NCBI GenBank assembly: GCA_965653565.1
Contig: CBFHAI010000044.1
Location: 1-36,907, forward strand
DNA: 36,907 nt
Reading direction: 5' to 3'
Origin: JALCLA01 sp965653565
GTDB lineage: Bacteria; Pseudomonadota; Gammaproteobacteria; Xanthomonadales; Xanthomonadaceae
The number at the start of each line of letters is the position of its first letter. The first letter of the stretch is position 1. Both the position numbers and the translations under genes were made by a program. Below are positions 14,251 through 23,439 of this stretch, one piece after another. The notes beneath the pieces were generated by a model. That model was given only the letters and a program-made list of their open reading frames with translations, had not been told where the DNA came from and did not search any database.

Positions 14251-14847
14251 ATGCGCATCGAACTGACCATGCAAACCGACGATCCGGCACTGGCCCCGCT
14301 GCGGCAGGCCTGGCGCAATGCCGGTGCGCGCCATGCCGGAAGTCACGCCACGCTCGCGCAACTGGCGCGCACGCGGCACGCCGATCTGGTCGACGTGTCG
14401 ATGCCGAGCGCGGTGCGCGAGCCGCTCGCGCTGGTTCCCTCCGTCGCCGATCTGCTCGACGATGCGAACTGGCACGTCGACGCGGCCGCGCGCGAAAATC
14501 TCGCCGGTGCACTCGCTTACTTCGTCGAGCCCGACGATCTGATCCCGGACGAAAATCTGCGCTTCGGTTTTCTCGACGACGCCTTCGTGCTGAAACTGGC
14601 GCTGGCCGAATCGCAGCACGAGTGGCTCGCCTGGTGCGATTACCGGGAATATCTCGCCGCTCATCCCGACGAGGCCGGCATCGATCGCGACACCTGGATG
14701 CAGCGCCGCCGCGAACGCCTCGACGTCTCGCTGCGCCGCCGCAACGATCCGGGCTACTCGCCCGACGGCCGCCGCGATAGCGGCTACGCCGACACCCGCC
14801 GCTATTCGGCGAGCTTCGGCACGCTGGCCCGCTTCGGCGTGCGCTGA
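14251..14847 (+). CDS. YkvA/DUF1232-like protein
   Basis: A 198-residue protein of unknown function. The middle part, ALAYFVEPDDLIPDENLRFG then FLDDAFVLKLAL (about residues 86-117), matches the pattern of the YkvA/DUF1232 family (..DLIPD..P..G.LDD..V..), a short domain usually membrane-associated; here the segment is less hydrophobic than usual. The N-terminal 80 residues have no family I recognise. The C-terminus is rich in Arg, Asp and Tyr (RRRNDPGYSPDGRRDSGYAD). The start is well supported by AAGGAG at 14239-14244, 6 nt from the ATG. It is an extra gene between rnhB and dnaE. The family call is from motif recall; function cannot be stated. Confidence 0.8.
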   Translation: MRIELTMQTDDPALAPLRQAWRNAGARHAGSHATLAQLARTRHADLVDVSMPSAVREPLALVPSVADLLDDANWHVDAAARENLAGALAYFVEPDDLIPDENLRFGFLDDAFVLKLALAESQHEWLAWCDYREYLAAHPDEAGIDRDTWMQRRRERLDVSLRRRNDPGYSPDGRRDSGYADTRRYSASFGTLARFGVR

Positions 14848-14863
14848 ACCACCGCTTCCCCTC

Positions 14864-14899
14864 CCCCGCCCGCCAAGGAAGGCCCCGGCGGGGTGTTTT
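14864..14899 (+). terminator. Possible intrinsic terminator after the DUF1232-like gene
   Basis: CCCCGCC at 14864-14870 pairs with GGCGGGG at 14887-14893 (7 bp, 16-nt loop), followed directly by TGTTTTC. A shorter CCCC/GGGG alternative lies inside. The T-run is short, so termination may be partial. The remaining spacer to dnaE (14900-15077) holds a CGTAGCGCGGACGCAGG stretch resembling a common dispersed proteobacterial repeat and nothing else I can name. Confidence 0.4.
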
Positions 14900-15077
14900 C
14901 ACGCTTCGAGGGCCGCGCACTTCGTAGCGCGGACGCAGGCGCACCGCGGCGGAATCCGGGACACCGCCGCGCCACCGCGAAAGGCCACACGGCCATCGCA
15001 CACCGCTCCGGCAACATCAACTCTTGGCACGGCGTGCCTGCGGCACTAACCTGCCGGACACCCCGCTGCGCCTCGCC

Positions 15078-18000
15078 ATGCCCCCCCGCTACGTCCACCT
15101 GCACCTGCACAGCGAGTTTTCGCTGTCCGACTCCACCATCCGCATCCCGGAGCTGGTGAAGCGCTGCGTGCAGCTCGGCCAGCCGGCGGTGGCGCTCACC
15201 GACCAGAGCAATCTGTTCGCGCTGGTGAAATTCTACAAAGAGGCCGAAAAGGCCGGCATCAAGCCGATCGCCGGCTCCGACCTGTGGCTGGAGGAAGAAG
15301 GCCAGCGCCCGACGCGCTTCACCCTGCTGTGCCAGAACCGCGCCGGTTACCTGAACCTCTCGACGCTGCTCTCGCGCGCCTACCTCGAAGGCCATCGCGG
15401 CGATTACGTCGCGATCCGACCCGACTGGCTGCAGCAGTCGCACGACGGCCTGATCGTGCTCGCCGGCCGCGACAGCGACATCGGCCACGCCACGCGCGAA
15501 GGCCGCTTCGACGACGCCGAACGCCGCCTGTTGCACTGGCAGAAACATTTCGGCGATCGCTTCTATTTCGAAGCCGTGCGCACGCAGCGCCCGGGCGAAG
15601 AAGAATTCCTGCGCGCCGCCGCCGTGCTGGCGCAGCGCCACGATTGCCCGGTGGTCGCGAGCAACGACGTGCGCTTCCTCGAAGCCGACGATTTCGAAGC
15701 GCACGAGGCGCGCGTGTGCATTTCCACCGGCCGCGTGCTGGCCGACCCGAAGCGGCCGAAGGATTACAGCCCCGAGCAATACCTGAAATCGGCCGATGAG
15801 ATGGCCGCGCTATTCGCCGACATGCCGGCGGTGCTGGAAAATTCGGTCGAACTGGCGAAACGCTGCAATCTCGAATTAAGCCTCGGCAAATATTATCTGC
15901 CGGCCTTCCCGGTACCGACCGACCACACCATCGAGTCGTGGCTGAAACACGAGTCGCGCGAAGGTCTGGCGAAACGTCTGTCGCGCCATCCGATCGCGCC
16001 CGGGCACACGCGCGAAAGTTATGAATCGCGGCTGGAGATCGAGCTCGAAGTCATCATCAAGATGGGTTTCCCGGGCTACTTCCTGATCGTCGCCGACTTC
16101 ATCAACTGGGGCAAGGAAAACGGCATTCCGGTCGGCCCGGGCCGCGGTTCGGGGGCCGGCTCGCTGGTGGCGTGGGCGCTCGGCATCACCGATCTGGATC
16201 CGATCCCCTACGATCTGCTGTTCGAGCGCTTCCTCAATCCCGAACGCGTGTCGATGCCCGACTTCGACATCGACTTCTGCATGGATCGGCGCGACGAAGT
16301 GATCGACTATGTGGCGCGCAAATACGGCCGCGACCGCGTCAGCCAGATCATCACCTACGGCACGATGGCGGCGAAGGCCGTGGTGCGCGATACCGGCCGC
16401 GTGCTCGGTCATCCGTACGGTTTCGTCGACAGCATCGCAAAGCTCATCCCGCTCACGCTCGGCATCACGCTCGACGATGCGCTCGGCCGCTCGGAGAAAT
16501 CGCAGAAGGACCGCGAACTCGCCTCGCAGGAACTGATCCAGCGCTATCACGCCGAAGACGACGTGCGCGATCTGCTCGATCTGGCGCTCAAGCTCGAAGA
16601 CCTTACCCGCAACGCCGGCAAGCACGCCGGCGGCGTAGTGATCGCGCCCTCGCCGCTCACCGATTTCTCGCCGCTGTTCGCCGAACACACGACCAAAGGC
16701 GAAAGCGCGAAAAGCATCGTCACGCAGTTCGACAAGGACGACGTCGAATCCGTCGGCCTGGTGAAGTTCGACTTCCTCGGCCTGCGCACGCTCACCATCC
16801 TCGACTGGGCGGTGAAGGCGATCAACCGCCGCCGCGCCGTGAAAAGCGAGCCGCTGCTCGATCTCAACGCGCTGCCGCTCGACGATCCGGCGCCGTACAA
16901 ACTGTTCGCCAGCGGCGAAACCGTCGCGGTATTCCAGTTCGAATCGCGCGGCATGCGCGAACTGCTCAAGCGCGCCAAGCCCGACCGCTTCGAAGACATC
17001 ATCGCGCTCGCCGCCCTGTTCCGTCCCGGCCCGCTCGGCTCGGGGATGGACAAGGACTGGGTCGACCGCAAGCACGGCCGTGCGCAAGTCACCTATCCGC
17101 ATCCGCTGCTCGAACCGGTGCTCGCACCGACCTACGGCGTGATCGTGTATCAGGAACAGGTGATGCAGATCGCGCAGGTGCTGGCGGGCTATTCGCTCGG
17201 CGGCGCCGACCTGCTGCGCCGCGCGATGGGCAAGAAAAAGCCCGAAGAAATGGCGAAGGAACGCGCCAAGTTCGAGGAAGGCTGCGCGGCGCGCGGCATC
17301 GAGCCGATGCTGGCATCGAGCATCTTCGACCTGATGGAGAAATTCGCCGAGTATGGTTTCAACAAATCGCACTCGGCCGCGTATGCGCTCGTCGCTTATC
17401 AAACGGCGTGGCTGAAGGCGCACTACCCGGCCGAATTCATGGCCGCGGTGTTGTCGTCGGATATGGACAACACCGACAAGGTCGTCGGTTTCTTGAACGA
17501 AGCGCGCGCGATGAAACTGCGCGTGTTGCCGCCGGATGCGAACGCGTCGACCTACATGTTCGAGGCGATCGAACCGCGCGTGATCCGCTACGGCCTGGGC
17601 GCGGTGAAAGGCGTCGGCCGCGGCGCCTGCGAAGCGATTGTCGACGAGCGCGACCACAACGGCCCGTTCGGCGATCTGTTCGATTTCTGCCGCCGCGTCG
17701 ACGCCACCAAGCTCAATCGCCGCGTGCTCGAAGCATTGATTTATGCCGGCGCGCTCGACGCGCTCGGCCCGAATCGCGCCTCGCTGATGTTGCAGTTGCC
17801 CGAAGTGCTGAAGGCCACCGAGCAACTGGCGCGCGACCGCGCCGCCGGCCAGATCGACATGTTCGGCAACAGCACGGCGAGCGCGGCGCCGATGCAACTC
17901 GATCTTCCCACCGCGCAGGAGTGGCCGCTCGAACAGAAACTCAACGGCGAGCGCGACACCCTCGGCCATTATCTGAGCGGCCATCCGCTCGATCCGTATC

Positions 18001-18623
18001 GCGACTTGCTGCGGCAACTGGCCACCGGTGCGCTCGACGACCTCGACCGCCTGCACAGCGAGCGCAAATTCCAGCGCGGCGCGGAAGGTGGCGTGGTACT
18101 CGCCGGCCTGGTCGTCGGCATGCGCAAACGCGGCGACTCGATGGCCTTCGTGCAGATCGAAGATGGCTATGGCCGACTCGAATGCGCCTTCTTCCGCGAC
18201 GCCTGCCTCGAATATGGCCCACTGCTCACGCGCGACCGCATCCTGCTGATCGAAGGCAGCCTGCAGGAAGACGAATTCAGCGGTGGCTACTCGCTGCGCG
18301 CACGCCAGGCCTGGGATTTCAAACCGCTGTGCGCCACGCACGCGAAGCTGCTCTGCCTGAGCGTCGACACGCGCCGTCCGGCGGCCTTGTCGGACGTCGA
18401 AAAAATCCTCGCCAATTTCCGTCCCGGCAAGACGCCGCTGCGCATGGACCTGATCACTTCCAGCGCCAAAGGCCGCCTCGACTGCAACGGCGAATTCGGC
18501 GTGCGCGCGGCACCGGAATTGCTTGGTGCCTTGCGCGCGGTGCCCGGCGTGGAATCCGTCAGCCTGCTGCTGAACCGCCCGTGGGGCAACCGGCCTGCGA
18601 CGTCGAACCGGCAGGACAACTAG
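15078..18623 (+). CDS. dnaE: DNA polymerase III alpha subunit
   Basis: This is the replicative polymerase catalytic subunit, 1181 residues (E. coli 1160). The N-terminal PHP domain starts YVHLHLHSEFSLSD (about 5-18). The polymerase palm carries PDFDIDF with catalytic D395 and D397, and the third acidic residue lies in VKFDFLGLRTL. The fingers region includes VGPGRGSGAGSLVAWALG (352-369), and EYGFNKSHSAAYALVAYQTA follows. The tandem HhH region, an OB-fold (GVVLAGLVVGMRKRGDSMAF...) and a C-terminal tau-binding part complete the family layout. The ATG at 15078 is used because homologues begin at this PRYVHL segment; it has no Shine-Dalgarno, and an in-frame TTG at 15024 is the alternative. Confidence 0.98.
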   Translation: MPPRYVHLHLHSEFSLSDSTIRIPELVKRCVQLGQPAVALTDQSNLFALVKFYKEAEKAGIKPIAGSDLWLEEEGQRPTRFTLLCQNRAGYLNLSTLLSRAYLEGHRGDYVAIRPDWLQQSHDGLIVLAGRDSDIGHATREGRFDDAERRLLHWQKHFGDRFYFEAVRTQRPGEEEFLRAAAVLAQRHDCPVVASNDVRFLEADDFEAHEARVCISTGRVLADPKRPKDYSPEQYLKSADEMAALFADMPAVLENSVELAKRCNLELSLGKYYLPAFPVPTDHTIESWLKHESREGLAKRLSRHPIAPGHTRESYESRLEIELEVIIKMGFPGYFLIVADFINWGKENGIPVGPGRGSGAGSLVAWALGITDLDPIPYDLLFERFLNPERVSMPDFDIDFCMDRRDEVIDYVARKYGRDRVSQIITYGTMAAKAVVRDTGRVLGHPYGFVDSIAKLIPLTLGITLDDALGRSEKSQKDRELASQELIQRYHAEDDVRDLLDLALKLEDLTRNAGKHAGGVVIAPSPLTDFSPLFAEHTTKGESAKSIVTQFDKDDVESVGLVKFDFLGLRTLTILDWAVKAINRRRAVKSEPLLDLNALPLDDPAPYKLFASGETVAVFQFESRGMRELLKRAKPDRFEDIIALAALFRPGPLGSGMDKDWVDRKHGRAQVTYPHPLLEPVLAPTYGVIVYQEQVMQIAQVLAGYSLGGADLLRRAMGKKKPEEMAKERAKFEEGCAARGIEPMLASSIFDLMEKFAEYGFNKSHSAAYALVAYQTAWLKAHYPAEFMAAVLSSDMDNTDKVVGFLNEARAMKLRVLPPDANASTYMFEAIEPRVIRYGLGAVKGVGRGACEAIVDERDHNGPFGDLFDFCRRVDATKLNRRVLEALIYAGALDALGPNRASLMLQLPEVLKATEQLARDRAAGQIDMFGNSTASAAPMQLDLPTAQEWPLEQKLNGERDTLGHYLSGHPLDPYRDLLRQLATGALDDLDRLHSERKFQRGAEGGVVLAGLVVGMRKRGDSMAFVQIEDGYGRLECAFFRDACLEYGPLLTRDRILLIEGSLQEDEFSGGYSLRARQAWDFKPLCATHAKLLCLSVDTRRPAALSDVEKILANFRPGKTPLRMDLITSSAKGRLDCNGEFGVRAAPELLGALRAVPGVESVSLLLNRPWGNRPATSNRQDN

Positions 18624-18691
18624 GCGGCGACGGCCATTCCTTCCTGCACGCGAGCGCAGTTTTCGCGGTGGCGGAAAACAGTGGCGATATG

Positions 18692-18710
18692 CGTTGCTCA
18701 GTCAGCAACG
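18692..18710 (+). promoter_or_regulatory. Perfect inverted repeat upstream of the secreted repeat protein
   Basis: CGTTGCT at 18692-18698 and AGCAACG at 18704-18710 form a perfect 7-bp stem around CAGTC. It lies 23 bp before the preferred ATG (18734), in the 110-bp gap after dnaE. It could be an operator or a leader hairpin. If translation began at the upstream ATG (18689) it would be coding, which argues mildly for the later start. Confidence 0.3.
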
Positions 18711-18733
18711 ACTACCTGACAGGATCGGATTCG

Positions 18734-20962
18734 ATGAAATCGACTCGCACGCGGCGCTTCAATTCCCTCGGCGCAAAGGCGCCCGCGACCAGGGCAGGTG
18801 CCCATCGTGCCATCGGCTGGCTGAGCGGCCTGTGCCTCGGCCTCGGTTGCGCGATCGCTTCGGCACAACAAATCGTCGTGCCCGCACCGGATGCCGGCAA
18901 CACGCGCTTCGGCGCGCAGATCGTCGTGTTGCCGTCGGGAAACTACGTGGTGCACGACCCCGAATGGTCGGCCGCCGCCGGTGTCGAATCGGTCGGCGCG
19001 ATCTATCTTTATTCCGCCGACGGCGTGCTGCTCAGCCGGCTCACCGGCGAGTCGGCGAACGATCGGATCGGCTCGGGCGGCATCGTGGTACTGCCGAGCG
19101 GCGATTTCGTGGTGCACAGTCCGGACTGGAATTTCAACGGACAGGCCGCCGTCGGCGCCGTCACCTGGGGCGATGCACAGACCGGCTTCGGTGCCTCGGC
19201 AACCATCGATGCGACCAACTCGTTGATCGGCACGACAGCGGGCGATCGCGTCGGCGACGTGCCCATCATCGTGCTCGACAACGGCAGCTTCGTCGTGCCG
19301 AGTGGCGATTGGGACAACCCGGGCGTGGCCGTCGATGCCGGTGCCGCCACCTGGTGCGCGGCGGACGGCTCCACCGTCGGCAGCGTGTCGCCCACCAATT
19401 CGCTGGTCGGCACCAGCGCCGGCGATCACGTCGGCGGCCCCACCGTCGTGGGCAAGCCCGGTGTCGTCGCATTGCGAAGCGGGCACTACGTCGTGATCAG
19501 TTCGTCATGGGACAACGGCCTGCTGCAGGACGTCGGCGCCGTCACCTGGGCGCGCAACGACGGCACGGTGAAGGGCCCGGTGACCGCCGCGATTTCGTTG
19601 ACCGGCACGCGCGGCGGCGACTACGTCGCCACCGACGTGTTGCCGCTTTCCAACGGCCACTACGTCGTGCAGAGCTATCTGTGGGACAGCGCCGCGGCGC
19701 CGAATGTCGGTGCCGTCACCTGGGCCGACGGCACTGTGCCGACCGTCGGCGTCGTCAGCGCGATCAATTCGCTCACCGGCACGCAGGACGGCGACCGCAT
19801 CGGCTACCTCGCGGCAGCACTCACCAACGGCCACTACGTCATCGCCAGCCCGTTGTGGAACGACGGCGCGATCGCCGATGTCGGCGCCGTCACCTGGTGC
19901 AGCGGCGACGGCCCGACGCAGGACGTCGTCGACGCCGGCAACTCCCTCGTCGGTTCGCACACCGACGACACCGTCGGCCAGTTCAGCACGATCGGCATCC
20001 CGCCGCTCGGCGTGATTCCATTGGCGCAAGGCGACTACGTCGTCGCCAGTCCCGCCTGGGACAACGGCGCGCTGTCCGACGTGGGCGCGGCAACGTGGGG
20101 CAGCGGCAGCGGCGGCACCGTCGGCACGATCTCGGCGCAGAACTCGCTGATCGGCGCGGCGAGCGACGATGCGATCGCGCAGTACATCGTTGCGCTCGAG
20201 GACGGCAACTACGTGGTGGCGTCGCCCTACTGGTCGCAGAGCCGCGGCGCGGCAACCTTCGGCGCCGGTCAGTCCGGCGTGTCGGGTGTGGTGAGCGCGG
20301 AAAACTCGCTGGTCGGCGCGTCGCAAGACGATTTCGTCACCGCTTACGGTGTCTACGAATTGGCGGATTCGAGCTACGCCGTGCCGAGCGCGCAATGGAG
20401 CGGCGCCTCGCCTTTCCTGGGCGCCATCACGCGCGGCGATGCCGGCGTCGGTGTCGTCGGCGAAGTTTCGGCGTTGAATTCGATCATCGGTCCGCGCGCC
20501 AACGATGCCATCGGCTCGCGCGGCCTGGTGCCGCTGCCCGACGGCGGCTTCCTGGTCGAAAGCGCGCTCTCGACCGGCACCGGTGCGATCACCCGCTACG
20601 CCGCGCAACCGGCACCGATGACAGGCACGCTGTCGCTGACGCAATCGCTGGTCGGAGCACCGGCCGACCGCATCGGCACACCCGGCGCCAGCGTGCAGAG
20701 CGACGGCGCCGTCGTGCTGCAATCGCGCAACGCCACCAGCGACAAACTCGGCGCCATCACCCTGTTCGACGCCGCCGACCCTTTCATCGGCCTGCTGTTC
20801 GAACCCGACACCGTCCGCAGCAGCGTCGCCGACGGTGGACCGCTGATGACCTACGGCTACCTGCCGACCTCGAAAACTTTGCTGGTTGGCGATCCGCTCG
20901 GGAATCGCCTAGTGCGATTGCAAGCGGCGCGTATCTTGCGGGATGGGTTTGAGGGGGATTGA
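18734..20962 (+). CDS. Large secreted repeat protein with C-terminal DGFE tail
   Basis: A 742-residue predicted exported protein of unknown function. A long N-region is followed by a hydrophobic stretch ending IASA before QQIVVP, a likely signal peptidase I site near residue 44. The rest is about eleven copies of a 60-68 residue repeat: a VxLxxGxYVVxSPxWDNG strand-turn segment, then DVGAVTW (variants DAGAATW, NVGAVTW, RGAATFG, KLGAITL), a short Gly/Asp-rich turn, and NSLxGTxxxDxVG. From memory this resembles the repeat Pfam lists as DUF5650 and suggests a beta-propeller or solenoid. It ends ARILRDGFEGD. ATG 18734 is preferred (AGGA upstream, signal peptide directly follows); ATG 18689 would add 15 residues. 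It interrupts the usual dnaE-accA adjacency. Confidence 0.85.
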   Translation: MKSTRTRRFNSLGAKAPATRAGAHRAIGWLSGLCLGLGCAIASAQQIVVPAPDAGNTRFGAQIVVLPSGNYVVHDPEWSAAAGVESVGAIYLYSADGVLLSRLTGESANDRIGSGGIVVLPSGDFVVHSPDWNFNGQAAVGAVTWGDAQTGFGASATIDATNSLIGTTAGDRVGDVPIIVLDNGSFVVPSGDWDNPGVAVDAGAATWCAADGSTVGSVSPTNSLVGTSAGDHVGGPTVVGKPGVVALRSGHYVVISSSWDNGLLQDVGAVTWARNDGTVKGPVTAAISLTGTRGGDYVATDVLPLSNGHYVVQSYLWDSAAAPNVGAVTWADGTVPTVGVVSAINSLTGTQDGDRIGYLAAALTNGHYVIASPLWNDGAIADVGAVTWCSGDGPTQDVVDAGNSLVGSHTDDTVGQFSTIGIPPLGVIPLAQGDYVVASPAWDNGALSDVGAATWGSGSGGTVGTISAQNSLIGAASDDAIAQYIVALEDGNYVVASPYWSQSRGAATFGAGQSGVSGVVSAENSLVGASQDDFVTAYGVYELADSSYAVPSAQWSGASPFLGAITRGDAGVGVVGEVSALNSIIGPRANDAIGSRGLVPLPDGGFLVESALSTGTGAITRYAAQPAPMTGTLSLTQSLVGAPADRIGTPGASVQSDGAVVLQSRNATSDKLGAITLFDAADPFIGLLFEPDTVRSSVADGGPLMTYGYLPTSKTLLVGDPLGNRLVRLQAARILRDGFEGD

Positions 20963-21057
20963 GCCTCACGCCTAACCCCGGACCGAATAGCACTCCGAGT
21001 CTGAAAGAGTCGCCCACTCTGCCCCACCCACCCCCGGCCGAGTCCGCCGCCGCCCGT

Positions 21058-21066
21058 TGGTATACT
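21058..21066 (+). promoter_or_regulatory. Extended -10 promoter for accA
   Basis: TGG-TATACT at 21058-21066 matches an extended -10 element (TGn plus TATAAT with one change), 27 bp before the accA ATG. No -35 is visible, as expected for extended -10 promoters. The predicted leader is about 20 nt and has no Shine-Dalgarno. Confidence 0.5.
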
Positions 21067-21093
21067 TGCGGTCCGCTTGCTTCTGCCCGCCCC

Positions 21094-22053
21094 ATGAACC
21101 CGAACTTCCTCGACTTCGAACAGCCCATCGCCGAACTGGAGGCCAAGATCCAGGAACTGCGGCATGCCAGTCATGGCAGTGCGTTCAATATCGAGGAAGA
21201 AATCGGCAAGTTGCAGGAGAAGTTGAAGATCCGCACCGCGGAGATCTTCAAGGCGCTCACGCCGTGGCAGGTATCGCAGTTGGCGCGGCATCCGCAGCGG
21301 CCATATACGCTCGATTATCTGAAATTGATCTGCGACGAGTTCCACGAACTGGCGGGTGATCGCGCCTATTCGGACGATGCGGCGATCGTCGGCGGGCTGG
21401 CGCGCATCGACGGCAAGTCGGTGGTAGTGATCGGGCACCAGAAGGGCCGCGACACCAAGAGCAAGATCAAGCGCAATTTCGGCATGCCGCGGCCCGAGGG
21501 CTATCGCAAGGCGCTGCGCCTGATGAAGCTGGCCGAGCGCTTCAAATTGCCGTTGCTCACCTTCATCGATACGCCGGGCGCCTATCCGGGCGTCGGCGCG
21601 GAAGAGCGCGGGCAGTCCGAAGCGATCGCGCGCAATCTGCTGGAAATGGCGGAGCTGAAGATTCCGATCGTGTGCACGGTGATCGGCGAAGGCGGCTCGG
21701 GCGGCGCACTCGCGATCGGCGTCGGCGATCGCACGATGATGCTCGAATACGGCACGTATTCGGTGATTTCGCCGGAAGGCTGCGCGTCGATCCTGTGGAA
21801 AAGCGCCGAGCGCGCCAAGGATGCGGCCGAAGCGCTGGCGCTCACTGCGCCGCGTCTGTACGAGCTTGGTCTGGTCGATCAGATCGTCAAGGAACCGCTC
21901 GGCGGCGCGCATCGCGATCCGCAGGAAATGGCGACGCGCCTGAAGGGCGTGCTGCTCGGCCAGCTCGAACAACTCGAGCGGCTCGATACGCATACGCTGC
22001 TCGAACAACGTTACGAGCGGCTGCGCAGTTACGGCCGTTACCAGGCCGCGTAA
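21094..22053 (+). CDS. accA: Acetyl-CoA carboxylase carboxyltransferase alpha subunit
   Basis: This is half of the carboxyltransferase that transfers CO2 from biotin-BCCP to acetyl-CoA, forming malonyl-CoA in the first committed step of fatty acid synthesis. The 319 residues equal the E. coli length. The N-terminal helix FLDFEQPIAELEAKIQELR, the VVVIGHQKGRDTKSKIKRNF segment, LTFIDTPGAYPGVGAEERGQ and IGEGGSGGALAIGVGD are all typical, the last forming the oxyanion region. The ATG at 21094 is chosen by homology; no Shine-Dalgarno is seen. tilS follows after 45 bp, as in many gammaproteobacteria. Confidence 0.98.
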   Translation: MNPNFLDFEQPIAELEAKIQELRHASHGSAFNIEEEIGKLQEKLKIRTAEIFKALTPWQVSQLARHPQRPYTLDYLKLICDEFHELAGDRAYSDDAAIVGGLARIDGKSVVVIGHQKGRDTKSKIKRNFGMPRPEGYRKALRLMKLAERFKLPLLTFIDTPGAYPGVGAEERGQSEAIARNLLEMAELKIPIVCTVIGEGGSGGALAIGVGDRTMMLEYGTYSVISPEGCASILWKSAERAKDAAEALALTAPRLYELGLVDQIVKEPLGGAHRDPQEMATRLKGVLLGQLEQLERLDTHTLLEQRYERLRSYGRYQAA

Positions 22054-22098
22054 CACGCCCGATTTGCTTCAGGGCCGCGACGCTTTCACCATCGCGGC

Positions 22099-23406
22099 AT
22101 GAGCGCCGATTTTCTTTCTCGCGAACTGGCCGCGCTGCTGGCGAAGGCGCCGGCCGGCGCGCTGTGTGTCGGTTTCAGCGGGGGCATGGATTCGACGGTT
22201 TTGCTGCATGCGCTGGCGGCCTTGCCGGCGGCACGCGAGCGCGGGTTGCGTGCGCTGCATGTCGATCACGGGTTGAATGCTGCGTCGAACGCCTGGGCTG
22301 GGCATTGCGCGAAATTATGTGCGGCGCTCGATGTTCCATTCGCGCGTGTCGATGTCCGCGTGGAAAATATCGATGACCTCGGACTGGAAGGCGCCGCCCG
22401 CCAAGCGCGCTACGCGGCATTCGCATCGCAGTTGTCGGATGGCGAACTGCTGACGCTCGCTCATCATCGCGACGATCAGGCGGAGACGCTGCTCTTGCGG
22501 TTGTTGCACGGCGCGGGGCACGAAGGCCTTGCCGGAATGCGTTCTTTAAGACGCCTCGAAAACGCTTGGTTGTGGCGGCCGTTGCTCGATGTTCCGCGCG
22601 AAACGCTGCGCGACTATGCAGCGCAGCACGCATTGCAATGGATCGAAGATCCAACCAACACCGACTCGCAGCACGCACGCAATCATCTGCGCAACCGGGT
22701 GATGCCAACACTCACCGCGCGATGGCCGGATGCTTCACGACGCATCGCCGCAGCGGCCTCGCGCCTGCGCGAAGAAAGTGACGTGCTGGACGCAGCGGCA
22801 CGAGCCGCCTTCGACGAAGTACGTCGCGACGATCCAAACACGCTCGATCTCGACGCATTGCGTGCACTCGTACCGGCCCTGCGCCGTTCCGTAGTCGGGC
22901 GCTGGCTCGATGCATTGGCCTTGCCGCGTCCGCCGCCAGGAATCTGGTCGCGCCTCACCACCGACCTGCTCGATGCCCGTGGCGACGCCGCGCCACTGCT
23001 TGCCTGGCACGGCGCGGAACTGCGTCGCTACCGCATGACGCTCTATGCAATGCGCCCCCTGTCGCCGGCGCAAACCGACTGGAAACTCGACTGGACCGGC
23101 GCCGAACCGTTGCAACTTCCCGCGGGCTTCGGCCGCCTGTCGCTCGAACCTGCGACGACACTCGACGCACCGATCACCGTGCGCGCCCGCCGCGGCGGTG
23201 AGCGGCTGGACCAGCCCGGTTCGCATCGCGAATTGCGCACTTTGTTGCAGGATCTGGGCATTCCGCCGTGGGTACGCGAACGCCTGCCGCTGCTGTGCAG
23301 CGCCGCGGGCGACGTGCTCGCCGCCGCCAACCTCGCACTGTCGCCCGCCTTCGCAAGGCAACTGTCCGAGCGTCGCGCCCGCTTGCTCTGGCAGCGTCCC
23401 GATTGA
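22099..23406 (+). CDS. tilS: tRNA(Ile)-lysidine synthetase
   Basis: This ATP-dependent enzyme converts cytidine 34 of the CAU-anticodon tRNA-Ile2 to lysidine, changing both charging and decoding from Met/AUG to Ile/AUA. The 435 residues carry the PP-loop FSGGMDST at 26-33, the LHVDHGLN motif, and LAHHRDDQAETLLLRLLHGAG. The middle RNHLRNRVMPTL and the C-terminal substrate-binding domain (RARRGGERLDQPGSHRELR) match bacterial TilS. It lies between accA and xseB in a likely transcript ending at 24615. Confidence 0.96.
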   Translation: MSADFLSRELAALLAKAPAGALCVGFSGGMDSTVLLHALAALPAARERGLRALHVDHGLNAASNAWAGHCAKLCAALDVPFARVDVRVENIDDLGLEGAARQARYAAFASQLSDGELLTLAHHRDDQAETLLLRLLHGAGHEGLAGMRSLRRLENAWLWRPLLDVPRETLRDYAAQHALQWIEDPTNTDSQHARNHLRNRVMPTLTARWPDASRRIAAAASRLREESDVLDAAARAAFDEVRRDDPNTLDLDALRALVPALRRSVVGRWLDALALPRPPPGIWSRLTTDLLDARGDAAPLLAWHGAELRRYRMTLYAMRPLSPAQTDWKLDWTGAEPLQLPAGFGRLSLEPATTLDAPITVRARRGGERLDQPGSHRELRTLLQDLGIPPWVRERLPLLCSAAGDVLAAANLALSPAFARQLSERRARLLWQRPD

Positions 23407-23439
23407 CCCCGCGCGCCGGCGTGGGCACACTTTCGACTC

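Noticed and set aside
15876..18341. 821-codon frame antisense to dnaE
   Set aside because: Composition-driven shadow with no recognisable domain.
16172..18733. Long upstream extension of the secreted repeat protein frame through dnaE
   Set aside because: It reads dnaE in another frame; the signal peptide after ATG 18734 sets the real start.
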